The notes beneath the pieces were generated by a model, which was not told the DNA's origin, made no database searches, and was given only the letters and a program-made list of their open reading frames with translations. Source: Bacteroidota bacterium (lineage in GTDB: Bacteria; Bacteroidota; Bacteroidia; UBA7662; JAIXUI01). From it: a DNA stretch of 36,497 nucleotides. The stretch lies in assembly GCA_027484125.1 (NCBI GenBank), contig JAIXUI010000121.1, positions 1 through 36,497 on the forward strand, read 5' to 3'. Below, piece after piece: positions 1 to 8,249 of this stretch (positions are counted from its first letter, which is position 1; every line of letters starts with the position of its first letter). Both the position numbers and the translations under genes were made by a program.

Positions 1-209
1 AGGGTTTGAACCGGCAAATTGTATTGGCTAAAAGAGGCCATTAAGTTGGGAGCTTGACTGATGGGTTGACCGGCATGACAAGAGGTACAATTCCCTTCGC
101 CCGGCGCTCCGGAATGACCAGCAGGTGCCCCGGCAAGGTTGGTTTTAGCCGTATAATGAAAAAGGATAATGAGGGCTAAAAGTAGGCTAGTGAGTAGTTT
201 ATGTTTCAT
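1..209 (-). CDS. Secreted CxxCH-motif protein, N-terminal part only (cut by window edge)
   Basis: Reading the minus strand from the ATG at 209-207 gives an open frame of 69 codons that runs off the left edge. It begins with a signal peptide (MKHKLLTSLLLALIILFHYT), followed by a Gly/Pro-rich stretch and a single haem-type CxxCH motif (C41, C44, H45) in the context GEGNCTSCHAG. The same arrangement is found in the next gene upstream (367-2190), so the two look like tandem paralogs of the choice-of-anchor V / Reeler-like secreted family common in Bacteroidota. Export to the periplasm or cell surface is inferred. Whether the CxxCH really holds haem is unknown. The C-terminus, where a T9SS sorting domain would be expected, lies outside the window. 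A -7-like box with one mismatch (TATTTTTA, 225-232) lies 15 nt upstream. Confidence 0.75.
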   Translation of the reverse strand, partial: MKHKLLTSLLLALIILFHYTAKTNLAGAPAGHSGAPGEGNCTSCHAGQPISQAPNLMASFSQYNLPVQT

Positions 210-296
210 AGTAAGATATTTCCTTAAAAATATTCTGACCTCATTTAAAATCAAAACAAATTCAAATGCATTGCATGCAAGCTTCTCTAAAAACAA

Positions 297-324
297 CAAG
301 AGCTGCCAAAATCGGCAGCTCTTG
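297..324 (-). terminator. Intrinsic terminator of the 607-aa CxxCH gene
   Basis: A perfect 11-bp inverted repeat (297-307 with 314-324, 6-nt loop) lies 42 nt after the stop codon at 367. On the minus strand it is followed by a T-rich stretch (TTGTTTTT within 289-296), as expected of a Rho-independent terminator. It separates this gene from the paralog at the left edge, so the two are probably transcribed separately. Confidence 0.8.
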
Positions 325-366
325 TTTCATGGTTTATCAGTGAGCGTGGTTATGGAAATGCAGAGA

Positions 367-2190
367 TTAATGCTGCACCACCAATTTTACGCGTTGGTTT
401 TGGTGCTGAAGCAGGTAAATGCCGTTGGGAAGCGAAAGCGTTTCAATCACAATGGAATGGCTATTTTCTTGGTGCATAGCAGCCACTATTCGCTTTCCAT
501 TTAAATCAGTGAGGATAATGTTGGAAAGCTGCAAAATTTCATTGCTAACCAGGGTGAAGCGTTGGTTGGCTGGATTGGGGAACAAGCTAAGCTGCCCATT
601 TACTTCTGTCACGGAAGTGCCGATGAAAGCGAGCGTGTCAGAATTAGGTGAGGTACAGTTGCCATTGCTGCTCACCACCCAATATTGACCACTTTGAGTG
701 GGGTTAAATTTCTGACCGGTTGCATTTGGTATGGCACCTTGACCCAAACGGAACCATTGATTTCCAGAAGGATTGCTTGAAATCAAAGTGTCTAAACTGC
801 GGGTAATAATGGGTTTAGCGGGCTGAAAGTTTACCGAAAAGGCAGGGCTTTCAGGGCTTAAGTAGAAAGGATTAGTGCCTCTGATTCTGACTTTATAGAG
901 ATTAGAAGGGGCCAGGTTTGGGGGGAAGTTTAACGGCCAGGTGGGAGGAATTGAGGTTAATGCTTGCGAAAGAAGCAATATTGGATTGGGCTGAAATTGT
1001 CCATTGGCGTCGCTTAACTCTACACTAAGGTTGTTTCCTGTGTCGAAATCGCCGCCACTGAGCGGTGACTGCCATTGTACATTGGCAGGCAGACAAACAC
1101 CAGGCATTACAAAATTGGCCAGTTGTGGTTTAAGGGTGTCGTAAGGAGAGAATAGGAATCTTGTCGGGCAATTGGTATTGGACGCCCTTATGGAGTAAGC
1201 TCCAAAAACGCCTGGATTAAGGGTGTTGTTGATGGCATTAGGGATTAATGTGCCATTTTTAAACCATTGATAAGTATGGTTGGGAGAGGGATTGGTCAGG
1301 CTGAAGGTAGTAGAGAATAGAAACATGGTTGGAGGCACCAGTTGGCTGACACTAATCATGCGGTTGGTTGAAGTTGCCACTGGATTGGTAGATACCACCC
1401 GAAGTTGATAATTGGCGCTCGAAAGCTGTGGTAAAGTTCCGGTTATCACTAGGTTATTTCCTCCTGTTGAGGCAAGAGTTCCAATGGGGGTGGTGTTGGT
1501 GAAGTTTCCAAACACATCGGATAGTTGGAGTTGAAACACATTGCCATTGTTAAAGCTGCCGGTTGTGGAAAAGTCGAATGTTACCTGACTACTATCACAG
1601 GCGGTGGAAGTTGCAGTATTAGGAGTAATGGTTGCCTGAACCGGAACAGCTTCGGGAAAGTTGAAGGTTTTCAAATAAACCACATCACCGCTGTTGTTGT
1701 TGTTTTGATTGGCACGCATCCCGGAAGCATAAAAGTTGATGCTTCCGAAACCGGAAACGGCGGGAGCTGTCCAATTGAATGACCAACTTCTTCCTTGACC
1801 TGTAGCGGAGGAAGTGCCTTGGTTGTTGTGGTTGATAAATGCTCCATTAAGTGCGCTTCCTGTTCCGGCAGAAAAACTCCCTGCCGGGAGGTTGGTGGAA
1901 GCTAAACGCGCGGCCATTTGAAAACCGAATCGTGGGCCAGCGGTGGTGATGGTGAACGTAAGATTATAAGTTTGGCCAGCGGTCAGGCTGGTAACCGGAT
2001 TTCCCCCTTGTGTGATGGTTAAGCTTAATTCCGGGGCATTGGATTGGGCGGTTCCGCCATGGCAGTTGGTACAATTTCCGCCTCCGGGTGCACCTGCGGT
2101 GTTTTGTGGGGGGCCTCCGGAGTTGGTATAGCTTTCTTTTACTGCAAATACAATCAGTAATAAGCTGATTATGAGGGTAGTTTTCTTCAT
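367..2190 (-). CDS. T9SS-secreted protein with one CxxCH motif (choice-of-anchor V-like)
   Basis: A 607-residue secreted protein. I chose the ATG at 2190 because it directly precedes the signal peptide (MKKTTLIISLLLIVFAVKES); the frame stays open for nine more codons upstream. After the signal comes a Gly/Pro-rich linker with one CxxCH motif (C40, C43, H44), then a beta-rich domain to about residue 180 that resembles the choice-of-anchor V/Reeler family. Ig-like or repeat-like beta regions follow, with a Tyr-Gln-Trp-Phe segment occurring twice in variant form. The last 70 or so residues form a typical T9SS type A sorting domain (LSLFPNPANQ, then NGIYLL near the end). It is therefore probably delivered across the outer membrane. 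The CxxCH could bind haem, but a lone motif without other redox features could also be structural. No operon partner; a terminator follows. Confidence 0.85.
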   Translation of the reverse strand: MKKTTLIISLLLIVFAVKESYTNSGGPPQNTAGAPGGGNCTNCHGGTAQSNAPELSLTITQGGNPVTSLTAGQTYNLTFTITTAGPRFGFQMAARLASTNLPAGSFSAGTGSALNGAFINHNNQGTSSATGQGRSWSFNWTAPAVSGFGSINFYASGMRANQNNNNSGDVVYLKTFNFPEAVPVQATITPNTATSTACDSSQVTFDFSTTGSFNNGNVFQLQLSDVFGNFTNTTPIGTLASTGGNNLVITGTLPQLSSANYQLRVVSTNPVATSTNRMISVSQLVPPTMFLFSTTFSLTNPSPNHTYQWFKNGTLIPNAINNTLNPGVFGAYSIRASNTNCPTRFLFSPYDTLKPQLANFVMPGVCLPANVQWQSPLSGGDFDTGNNLSVELSDANGQFQPNPILLLSQALTSIPPTWPLNFPPNLAPSNLYKVRIRGTNPFYLSPESPAFSVNFQPAKPIITRSLDTLISSNPSGNQWFRLGQGAIPNATGQKFNPTQSGQYWVVSSNGNCTSPNSDTLAFIGTSVTEVNGQLSLFPNPANQRFTLVSNEILQLSNIILTDLNGKRIVAAMHQENSHSIVIETLSLPNGIYLLQHQNQRVKLVVQH

Positions 2191-2365
2191 GGAACTTCTT
2201 TTTGTGAATATAACCACTCTTAAGTTACGAAAACGAAGGGAAGATGTTAAGGTGAATTTATTCTATGCTGAGAGAATTAGTATGAGCGATAAAGCAGGGA
2301 ATTTGATCCATTGAGAAAGAATAAGATAGCCTAATTGGGTATTCATCAAACCAATTCATACCCCA

Positions 2366-2391
2366 ACAAAAAAGCCGCCCGAAGGCGGCTT
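2366..2391 (-). terminator. Intrinsic terminator of sucC
   Basis: An 8-bp GC-rich stem (AAGCCGCC, 2372-2379; GGCGGCTT, 2384-2391) with the tetraloop CGAA lies about 22 nt past the sucC stop. On the minus strand it is followed by TTTTTGTTGG. This is a strong Rho-independent terminator and explains why sucC is a single-gene unit. Confidence 0.88.
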
Positions 2392-2413
2392 GGTGTATTT
2401 AGAAGGAGGAAAC

Positions 2414-3607
2414 TTAGTTAGCTAATACTTGCTTAACCAAGTCTGCAGCTTCCTGAAGTTTTACAGCAGGAAGAATTTTCAGGCCGGAAGCATCGAGGAT
2501 GGCTTTGGCTTCTTCTGCATTGGTTCCTTGAAGACGTACAATGATAGGCACTCGGATGTCGCCAATTTGTTTGTAGGCATCCACAATTCCGTTGGCAACA
2601 CGGTCGCAACGAACGATACCACCGAAGATGTTGATCAAGATGGCCTTAACGTTCGGGTCTTTGAGGATGATGCGGAAGGCATTGGCTACGGTTTCGGCAT
2701 TAGCAGTTCCACCCACATCAAGGAAGTTGGCAGGATCGCCACCAGAAAGTTTGATAATGTCCATGGTTGCCATGGCAAGACCTGCACCATTGACCATACA
2801 ACCTACGTTTCCATCAAGTTTCACGTAGTTAAGGTTGTACTGACCTGCTTCAACTTCGGTTGGATCTTCTTCGTGGAGGTCACGAAGTTCTTTGAGGTCT
2901 TTGTGGCGATAAAGTGCATTATCATCGAGGTTTACTTTCGCATCAACGGCAATGATTTTATCGTCAGAGGTTTTGAGAACCGGGTTAATTTCGAAAAGAG
3001 CCGCATCGATAGACTCGTAAGCTTTGTATAAGTTGGTAACGAAGGTTACCATTTCCTTGTAAGCGTTTCCGCTCAACCCTAAGTTGAAAGCGATTTTGCG
3101 TGCTTGAAATCCTTGGAGACCTACGGTTGGGTCAATTTCTTCTTTGAAAATCAGGTGAGGAGTTTTTTCTGCTACCTCTTCGATGTCCATTCCACCTTCG
3201 GTAGAATACATGATGATGTTGCGACCGGTAGAACGATTCAGCAACACACTCATGTAAAATTCTGAATGGGCAGAAGGGCCTGGGTAGTAAACATCCTGAG
3301 CGATCAGCACTTTGTTAACTTTCTTGCCTTCAGGACCGGTTTGTGGCGTGATGAGTTGCATACCAATGATGGCTTTCGCTTTCTCGGTAACTTCATCTAG
3401 GTTTTTAGCCAATTTCACCCCACCGCCTTTTCCGCGGCCACCAGCGTGAATTTGAGCTTTAACCACCCACCAGTTGGTGCCTGTTTGTTTGTTCAGTTCT
3501 TTGGCTGCTTCTACAGCTTCCTCCGGATTGGTTGCCACAATGCCTTCCTGGATTGCTACGCCGAACCCTTTGAGGATGTTTTTTGCCTGATATTCGTGGA
3601 TATTCAT
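2414..3607 (-). CDS. sucC: Succinate-CoA ligase (ADP-forming), beta subunit
   Basis: This 397-residue protein matches the usual length of SucC and starts with the family signature [17 protein letters not shown]. The N-terminal two thirds form an ATP-grasp domain: [12 protein letters not shown] lies in the nucleotide-binding region, and FEINPVLKT and [12 protein letters not shown] hold the metal ligands. The C-terminal third is the CoA-ligase domain, including [12 protein letters not shown] and [17 protein letters not shown]. It forms the nucleotide-binding half of the TCA-cycle enzyme that interconverts succinyl-CoA and succinate with substrate-level phosphorylation, in the cytoplasm. The alpha subunit gene sucD is not adjacent, a split often seen in this phylum. 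The gene has its own promoter (box 3627-3634) and terminator, so it appears monocistronic. Confidence 0.97.
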   Translation of the reverse strand: MNIHEYQAKNILKGFGVAIQEGIVATNPEEAVEAAKELNKQTGTNWWVVKAQIHAGGRGKGGGVKLAKNLDEVTEKAKAIIGMQLITPQTGPEGKKVNKVLIAQDVYYPGPSAHSEFYMSVLLNRSTGRNIIMYSTEGGMDIEEVAEKTPHLIFKEEIDPTVGLQGFQARKIAFNLGLSGNAYKEMVTFVTNLYKAYESIDAALFEINPVLKTSDDKIIAVDAKVNLDDNALYRHKDLKELRDLHEEDPTEVEAGQYNLNYVKLDGNVGCMVNGAGLAMATMDIIKLSGGDPANFLDVGGTANAETVANAFRIILKDPNVKAILINIFGGIVRCDRVANGIVDAYKQIGDIRVPIIVRLQGTNAEEAKAILDASGLKILPAVKLQEAADLVKQVLAN

Positions 3608-3626
3608 GATCGCTTTTTTCGCGTGC

Positions 3627-3657
3627 CAAAAGTAAGCCTTATAGGGCGTTTTATCAA
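3627..3657 (-). promoter_or_regulatory. Bacteroidota-type promoter for sucC
   Basis: On the minus strand the sequence TACTTTTG (3634-3627) matches the -7 consensus TAnnTTTG. A TTG (3657-3655) lies 20 nt upstream at the expected -33 position. The gap from the box to the sucC ATG is 19 nt, giving a short leader of about 15 nt. Confidence 0.7.
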
Positions 3658-3700
3658 TTTCTTCCAGGAATTCCTTCGAAGAAAAACTTTTTTGAGAATG

Positions 3701-3731
3701 TTTGAATTTTAGGTTTGTGCTGTTATTTTTG
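3701..3731 (+). promoter_or_regulatory. Bacteroidota-type promoter for tRNA-His
   Basis: TTTG at 3701-3704, a 19-nt spacer and TATTTTTG at 3724-3731 match the -33/-7 arrangement of the phylum. The tRNA begins 12 nt after the box. This is the best-formed promoter in the window. Confidence 0.78.
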
Positions 3732-3743
3732 CACCCGTTTCAC

Positions 3744-3818
3744 GGAGATTGTAGCTCAGTTGGTTAGAGCGCCAGATTGTGGTTCTGGAGGTCGCGGGTT
3801 CGAGACCCGTCTATCTCC
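3744..3818 (+). tRNA. tRNA-His (anticodon GTG)
   Basis: A 75-nt cloverleaf with the anticodon GTG at 3779-3781 in the loop TTGTGGT, a 5-bp anticodon stem (CCAGA/TCTGG), D-stem GCTC/GAGC, and T-arm GCGGG-TTCGAGA-CCCGT. The extra 5' G (position -1, 3744) is encoded and pairs with C73, the identity element for histidyl-tRNA synthetase. The acceptor stem has one apparent U6-U67 mismatch. CCA is not encoded, so it must be added after transcription. It has its own promoter and is followed by a terminator-like hairpin. Confidence 0.96.
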
Positions 3819-3825
3819 CTTCAAT

Positions 3826-3856
3826 AAGGGTGTCTTACTTTTAAGGCGCCCTTTTT
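3826..3856 (+). terminator. Terminator or attenuator between tRNA-His and prfB
   Basis: An 11-bp stem (3826-3836 with 3843-3853, including two G-U pairs) with the loop ACTTTT is followed by TTTAATTT. It begins 8 nt after the tRNA and ends 13 nt before the prfB ATG. It should end the tRNA-His transcript. Partial read-through could link tRNA-His to prfB, which is inference. Confidence 0.72.
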
Positions 3857-3868
3857 AATTTGAATAAC

Positions 3869-4960
3869 ATGCGTGCCGAACATCTCCAAGACCTCAAAAG
3901 CAGAACCGAAGATTTATTTCGTTTCCTCGGAATCGAATCCAAGAAAGAGGCCATCGACGAAGTTGATGCGCTATCTCAGGCACCTGATTTTTGGGATAAT
4001 CCGGCTGAAGCCGAGAAAACTCTTCGTTCTGTAAAAACGGCTAAGGTTTGGGTAACTGATTATCAGTCGCTTCAAACTCAAGTGGATGAACTAGCGCTTG
4101 CGTTAGAATTTCATGAGCTTGGCGAGATGGAGGAAACGGAGTTAGAGGAAATTTATCAAAAGACGCTCAAAATGGTAGAAGAGCTCGAGTTCCGCAATAT
4201 GTTGAGCTCTGAGGAAGACCAAATGAGTGCGGTGCTTACCATCAACTCTGGTGCTGGTGGAACTGAAAGCCAGGATTGGGCGCAAATTCTGATGCGCATG
4301 TACCTCATGTGGGGTGAAAAAAATGGGTTTAAAATTCGTGAACTCGATCTCCAATATGGTGATGATGCCGGAATTAAGTCGGTTGCTTTGGAATTTGAAG
4401 GGGATTTTGCTTATGGTTATCTAAAAGGCGAAAATGGCGTTCATCGCTTGGTGCGTATTTCGCCTTTCGACTCTAATGCACGTCGGCACACTTCTTTCGC
4501 TTCGGTTTTCGCCTATCCACTCGTTGACGACAACATCGAAATCGAAATCAACCTCAGCGACATCACATGGGAAACTTATCGTTCTGGTGGGGCAGGTGGG
4601 CAAAACGTTAACAAGGTAGAAACCGCAGTTCGCCTTCGCCATGCGCCTTCCGGTATCATTGTAGAATGTCAACAAGAACGTTCTCAGCTTCTCAACAAAG
4701 AAAAAGCGCTGAAAATGTTAAAGTCGCAGCTTTATGAACTTGAGATTCGTAAGCGAAACGATGAGAAGGAAAAGCTGGAAAGCGGCAAGAAAAAGATAGA
4801 ATGGGGGTCTCAGATTCGTTCTTATGTGTTGCATCCTTATAAAATGGTGAAAGACTTAAGAACCAATGTGGAGACTTCTGATGCTCAAGGTGTGCTGGAT
4901 GGGGATTTAGATCCCTTCATCAAGGCGTACTTGATGGAGTTTTCAGGAAACAAAGCCTGA
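3869..4960 (+). CDS. prfB: Peptide chain release factor 2 (RF2), without programmed frameshift
   Basis: A 363-residue class I release factor that reads UGA and UAA and releases the finished peptide from the ribosome. RF2 rather than RF1 is shown by the SPF recognition tripeptide (residues 198-200, in [15 protein letters not shown]). The catalytic GGQ is at 243-245 ([14 protein letters not shown]). The ATG at 3869 is preferred over an upstream TTG because it lies 6 nt after a near-consensus -7 box (TTAATTTG, 3855-3862). Most bacterial prfB genes carry a CTT-TGA-C +1 frameshift site near codon 25. Here the aligned point ([12 protein letters not shown], about codon 20) reads CTC GGA in a single open frame, so autoregulation by frameshifting is absent. 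It heads a same-strand run with the YdcF-like gene, the symporter and xseA. Confidence 0.96.
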   Translation: MRAEHLQDLKSRTEDLFRFLGIESKKEAIDEVDALSQAPDFWDNPAEAEKTLRSVKTAKVWVTDYQSLQTQVDELALALEFHELGEMEETELEEIYQKTLKMVEELEFRNMLSSEEDQMSAVLTINSGAGGTESQDWAQILMRMYLMWGEKNGFKIRELDLQYGDDAGIKSVALEFEGDFAYGYLKGENGVHRLVRISPFDSNARRHTSFASVFAYPLVDDNIEIEINLSDITWETYRSGGAGGQNVNKVETAVRLRHAPSGIIVECQQERSQLLNKEKALKMLKSQLYELEIRKRNDEKEKLESGKKKIEWGSQIRSYVLHPYKMVKDLRTNVETSDAQGVLDGDLDPFIKAYLMEFSGNKA

Positions 4961-4990
4961 TTTTCTCAGGATTGCGAGTAACTTCCCTTC

Positions 4991-5749
4991 ATGATATTAC
5001 TCGGAAAAATAGTCGGCTGGCTACTCACGCCGGTTACGCTCTTAGTTCTGCTTACTTTATTGACTTTTTCCAAAAGACGCCTTCCAACATTCGGTTTTTG
5101 GCTTAAGATGACCGTGGCCGGTTGGATTTTCTTCACCAACCCCATGTTCGTGAATGTCATTTTTAGGTGGTGGGAGGGGAGGCCTGAGCCTCTTGAATCG
5201 TTGAAGGAGCCTTATGAGGCCGCCATTTTACTGACAGGCTTTCTTGAAACGCCGGAGGTTACCGACCGCCCTTTTTTAGGCGAAGATGGCGACCGCTTGA
5301 TGCAGGCGTTGAATTTATACCGAGCTGGTAAGGTGAAACGAATTCTAATCTCCGGTGGTAAGGTTTTTCAATCGGATGTCCCTTCAGAGCCGGACCTGGT
5401 TCGTCCTTGGCTACTTCAGCAGGGTGTTCCGGACTCCTGCATTTGGATAGAAAACCTTTCTCGAAATACTTATCAGAGCGCTTCAGCAGTTTGGACGCTT
5501 TTAGGCGAAATTCCTGGCGCCCAGTCTAAATCCTATTTATTGGTAACTTCTGCCTATCACATGAGAAGATCTGCAACGATGTTTCAGAAAACACCCCTAA
5601 AATTTCGGTGCTGGCCGGCAGGATTTCAATCGTTGAAATTAACTTGGCATCCTACTAAGTGGTTGATTCCCTCGCCTTTAGCACTTAATATGTGGCATTT
5701 GCTGTTCAAAGAATGGATTGGAATGGCGGTTTACTCCCTGAAATCATGA
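4991..5749 (+). CDS. YdcF/SanA/ElyC-family (DUF218) membrane-anchored protein
   Basis: A 252-residue protein with two hydrophobic N-terminal segments (about residues 3-22 and 36-56), followed by a soluble alpha/beta DUF218 domain. Recognisable family elements are AAILLTGF, then GDRLMQALNLYRAGKVKRILISGGK, SRNTYQSA, and LVTSAYHMRRS near residue 190. The family includes E. coli YdcF, SanA and ElyC; several members affect envelope integrity or peptidoglycan precursor handling, but no reaction can be assigned here. The active domain would face the periplasm if the two segments span the inner membrane. It lies 30 nt after prfB and 23 nt before the symporter gene, so co-transcription is likely. No distinct promoter is seen. 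Confidence 0.85.
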   Translation: MILLGKIVGWLLTPVTLLVLLTLLTFSKRRLPTFGFWLKMTVAGWIFFTNPMFVNVIFRWWEGRPEPLESLKEPYEAAILLTGFLETPEVTDRPFLGEDGDRLMQALNLYRAGKVKRILISGGKVFQSDVPSEPDLVRPWLLQQGVPDSCIWIENLSRNTYQSASAVWTLLGEIPGAQSKSYLLVTSAYHMRRSATMFQKTPLKFRCWPAGFQSLKLTWHPTKWLIPSPLALNMWHLLFKEWIGMAVYSLKS

Positions 5750-5772
5750 GTGGCTTCGTATTTTAGCCCGGC

Positions 5773-7131
5773 ATGAAATCTAAATGGATCCCTAAGTTGA
5801 CGGTTTTGATGACTGTCATCACAGCGCTTTTACATGTACTTCAGTATAAGGGCGTACTTGGTTTGTACGAGCCGGTATTGATGACCAGTCGCTGGAGTTT
5901 GCTGGTTCTCATTGTGTTGTATGGTTGGCAGAAGAAATCGCTGACCACTTGGATTTTTATTTCCATGTTGCTAGGCATTGAGCTTGGCTATGATTTCAAG
6001 GAGGTGGCCTTGCATGCCAATATCTTGAGTAAGATTTTTCTAAAGCTGATCAAAACCATCATTACGCCATTGCTATTTGGTACGTTGGTGGTGGGCATTG
6101 CCGGCCATTCCAACATGGCTCAGGTTGGCAGAATGGGCTGGAAATCGCTGGTTTATTTCGAAATCGTAACCACTATAGCGCTGTTCGTTGGTCTTGCGGC
6201 CATTAACTTAAGTGAAGCAGGAGTAGGCGTAGATGCTGGCCTGATGTCAACTGGTGGAATTCCTACAGTGGCCAAACAAACAGCGGAAGAGGTGATTCTG
6301 CACATATTCCCAGAAAACTTCGCCAAATCATTTGCAGAAGGTCAAGTCTTGCAAGTCGTTGTTTTCAGTATTCTTTTCGGCATTGCCATGGCCATGCTAC
6401 CGGAAGATAAAAAACGCCCAATGCTGGAGTTTAGCGAGAGTTTGTCGGAAGTCATGTTCAAGTTTACCGGCATTGTGATGTATGCTGCCCCATTTGGTGT
6501 GGCTGGCGCCATTGCTTACACGGTTGCAAGCATGGGCTTGGGCATTTTATCGAATCTTTTCTTGCTCTTAGCTACCCTGTACTTAGCGTTGATTGCCTTT
6601 GTATTGCTGGTGTTGGTTCCCATCATGTTGCTGTTGAAAATTCCCATTCGAGGGTTTGCTAAGGCGGTCACCGATCCTGTTTCTTTGGCATTTGCTACAG
6701 CTTCATCGGAAGCAGCACTTCCCAAAGCAATGGAGAAGATGATAGCATTTGGAGTGCCCAAGAAAGTTGTGGCGTTCGTGATGCCTACCGGTTACTCCTT
6801 TAACCTCGATGGTACAACGCTTTATCTTTCTTTAGCTTCCGTATTTGTTGCACAAGCTGCCGGAATTCATCTCAGTATAAGCCAACAATTAATCATGGTT
6901 TTTACACTCATGCTTACTTCTAAAGGAGTTGCTGGGGTGCCGAGAGCTTCGCTTGTCATTCTATTAGCTACCGTTGCATCGTTCAATCTCCCTGAATGGC
7001 CGGTTTACATCATTTTAGGGATTGACACCCTCATGGACATGGCGCGTACTTCCGTGAATGTTATTGGAAACTGCTTGGCTTCTGTGGTTATTGCCAAGTG
7101 GGAAGGCGAGTTCAATCCTCCTCAGGAGTAA
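5773..7131 (+). CDS. Dicarboxylate/amino acid:cation symporter (SLC1/DAACS family)
   Basis: A 452-residue polytopic membrane protein of the glutamate/aspartate transporter family. Signature elements are the serine-rich hairpin ATASSEAALPKAMEKM, the NxDGT motif in GYSFNLDGTTLY (sodium and substrate site), and SKGVAGVPRASLVIL in the second hairpin. The N-terminus carries roughly 100 residues with extra hydrophobic segments before the conserved scaffold (ILSKIFLKLIKTIITPLLFGTLVVG). The likely substrates are C4-dicarboxylates or acidic amino acids driven by Na+ or H+; the exact one cannot be read from sequence. The gene ends 2 nt before the xseA start codon, and its last codons contain the CAGGAG that could serve as the xseA ribosome binding site, so translation is probably coupled. 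Confidence 0.93.
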   Translation: MKSKWIPKLTVLMTVITALLHVLQYKGVLGLYEPVLMTSRWSLLVLIVLYGWQKKSLTTWIFISMLLGIELGYDFKEVALHANILSKIFLKLIKTIITPLLFGTLVVGIAGHSNMAQVGRMGWKSLVYFEIVTTIALFVGLAAINLSEAGVGVDAGLMSTGGIPTVAKQTAEEVILHIFPENFAKSFAEGQVLQVVVFSILFGIAMAMLPEDKKRPMLEFSESLSEVMFKFTGIVMYAAPFGVAGAIAYTVASMGLGILSNLFLLLATLYLALIAFVLLVLVPIMLLLKIPIRGFAKAVTDPVSLAFATASSEAALPKAMEKMIAFGVPKKVVAFVMPTGYSFNLDGTTLYLSLASVFVAQAAGIHLSISQQLIMVFTLMLTSKGVAGVPRASLVILLATVASFNLPEWPVYIILGIDTLMDMARTSVNVIGNCLASVVIAKWEGEFNPPQE

Positions 7132-7133
7132 GT

Positions 7134-8249
7134 ATGGCATACAGATTTACGGTTACAGAGCTGAACCAGCATGTCAAAAACTTGCTTGAATCAGCTCCTT
7201 TTTTCCGCGGAGTAGAGGTGAGTGGAGAAATTGCTGATTTTAAACAGCACTCCTCCGGTCATCGCTATTTCACCATAAAAGATGAGTCCGGACAGTTGAC
7301 CTGTGTGATGTTTCGCACCCAACGCCTCGACTTTGTTCCAAAGAATGGGGATAAAGTACTGATTACTGCTGATTTAACGGTGTATGCTGCAAGAGGAATC
7401 TATCAGCTGCAGGTTGCCAGTATGAAGCTGGAGGGAATGGGGACACTGTTTCAGCAGTTCATTGAACTTCGGGATAAATTGGCAAAGGAGGGGCTGTTTG
7501 AAGAGTCGAGAAAACGTTCTTGGACGCGCTATCCACGCGCAATAGGGGTAGTGACTTCCGCAACAGGAGCTGTAATTGAAGACATACAAACTACGCTTGC
7601 ACGCCGTCATCCATTAACTCGAATCTTGCTGGCGCCGTCCTTGGTTCAAGGGCCAGATGCGCCAGCCAACTTGATTTTGTCGCTTCGTCAACTTGAAAGG
7701 GTTGAAGAGGTAGATCTCATCATCATCGGTAGAGGAGGAGGTTCAATGGAGGATTTATGGTGCTTCAATGATGAGCATTTGGTGCGGGCAATTGCAGCTT
7801 GTAAAAAGCCTGTTATCGCAGCCATAGGGCATGAAACTGACTTTACACTTTCTGATTTTGCAGCTGATCGGCGGGCTCCTACGCCTACTGCTGCTGCTGA
7901 AATGGCAGCCGCTGACTTGAATGAAGTCAGACAGTGGTTAGTGGATGCTGCTCACAATCAGCAAAAACGCATGGAAAACCGCTTTTTGCAGCGCAGTCAA
8001 TGGTTGGATGATATGGAAGATAAGTTGACGATGCAGGTGGAAGGTAGGATGAAAATGATTCGTCAGTTTTTAGACAGCAAGGAGGCTCTGCTCAAAGCAT
8101 CGCATTTCGAAACGGTACTTCAACGTGGTTACTCCATTACCTTAAAAGACGGTAAAGTGCTCCAATCAGTTTCTGGCATCAAAGCAGGTGATGAAATCAC
8201 TACTCGATTTTCAGACGGCACGGTTACCAGTACCGTTACTCACCAATAG
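7134..8249 (+). CDS. xseA: Exodeoxyribonuclease VII large subunit
   Basis: A 371-residue XseA, somewhat shorter than the 456-residue E. coli protein and typical of the compact form. I chose the ATG at 7134, since MAYRFTVTELNQHVKNLLE is the normal family start and CAGGAG precedes it; an upstream GTG would lie within the symporter gene. Residues 1 to about 100 form the OB-fold DNA-binding domain (SGEIADFKQHSSGHRYFTIKD). The catalytic domain follows, with GRGGGSMEDLW at 199-209 and GHETDFTLSDFAADRRAPTP from 232. The C-terminal helical region binds many copies of XseB. With XseB it degrades single-stranded DNA from both ends. xseB is not adjacent but lies 1.7 kb away, beyond an opposite-strand gene. 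The last 14 bp overlap the end of that converging gene. Confidence 0.96.
   Translation: MAYRFTVTELNQHVKNLLESAPFFRGVEVSGEIADFKQHSSGHRYFTIKDESGQLTCVMFRTQRLDFVPKNGDKVLITADLTVYAARGIYQLQVASMKLEGMGTLFQQFIELRDKLAKEGLFEESRKRSWTRYPRAIGVVTSATGAVIEDIQTTLARRHPLTRILLAPSLVQGPDAPANLILSLRQLERVEEVDLIIIGRGGGSMEDLWCFNDEHLVRAIAACKKPVIAAIGHETDFTLSDFAADRRAPTPTAAAEMAAADLNEVRQWLVDAAHNQQKRMENRFLQRSQWLDDMEDKLTMQVEGRMKMIRQFLDSKEALLKASHFETVLQRGYSITLKDGKVLQSVSGIKAGDEITTRFSDGTVTSTVTHQ

Noticed and set aside
2330-2366. Imperfect inverted repeat TTGGGTAT...ATACCCCAA next to the sucC terminator
   Set aside because: The stem is interrupted and the loop long; it may be chance, and the adjacent strong hairpin suffices.
2429-3031. 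200-codon open frame on the plus strand inside sucC
   Set aside because: It is an opposite-strand shadow of a conserved enzyme gene; no start signal or family resemblance.
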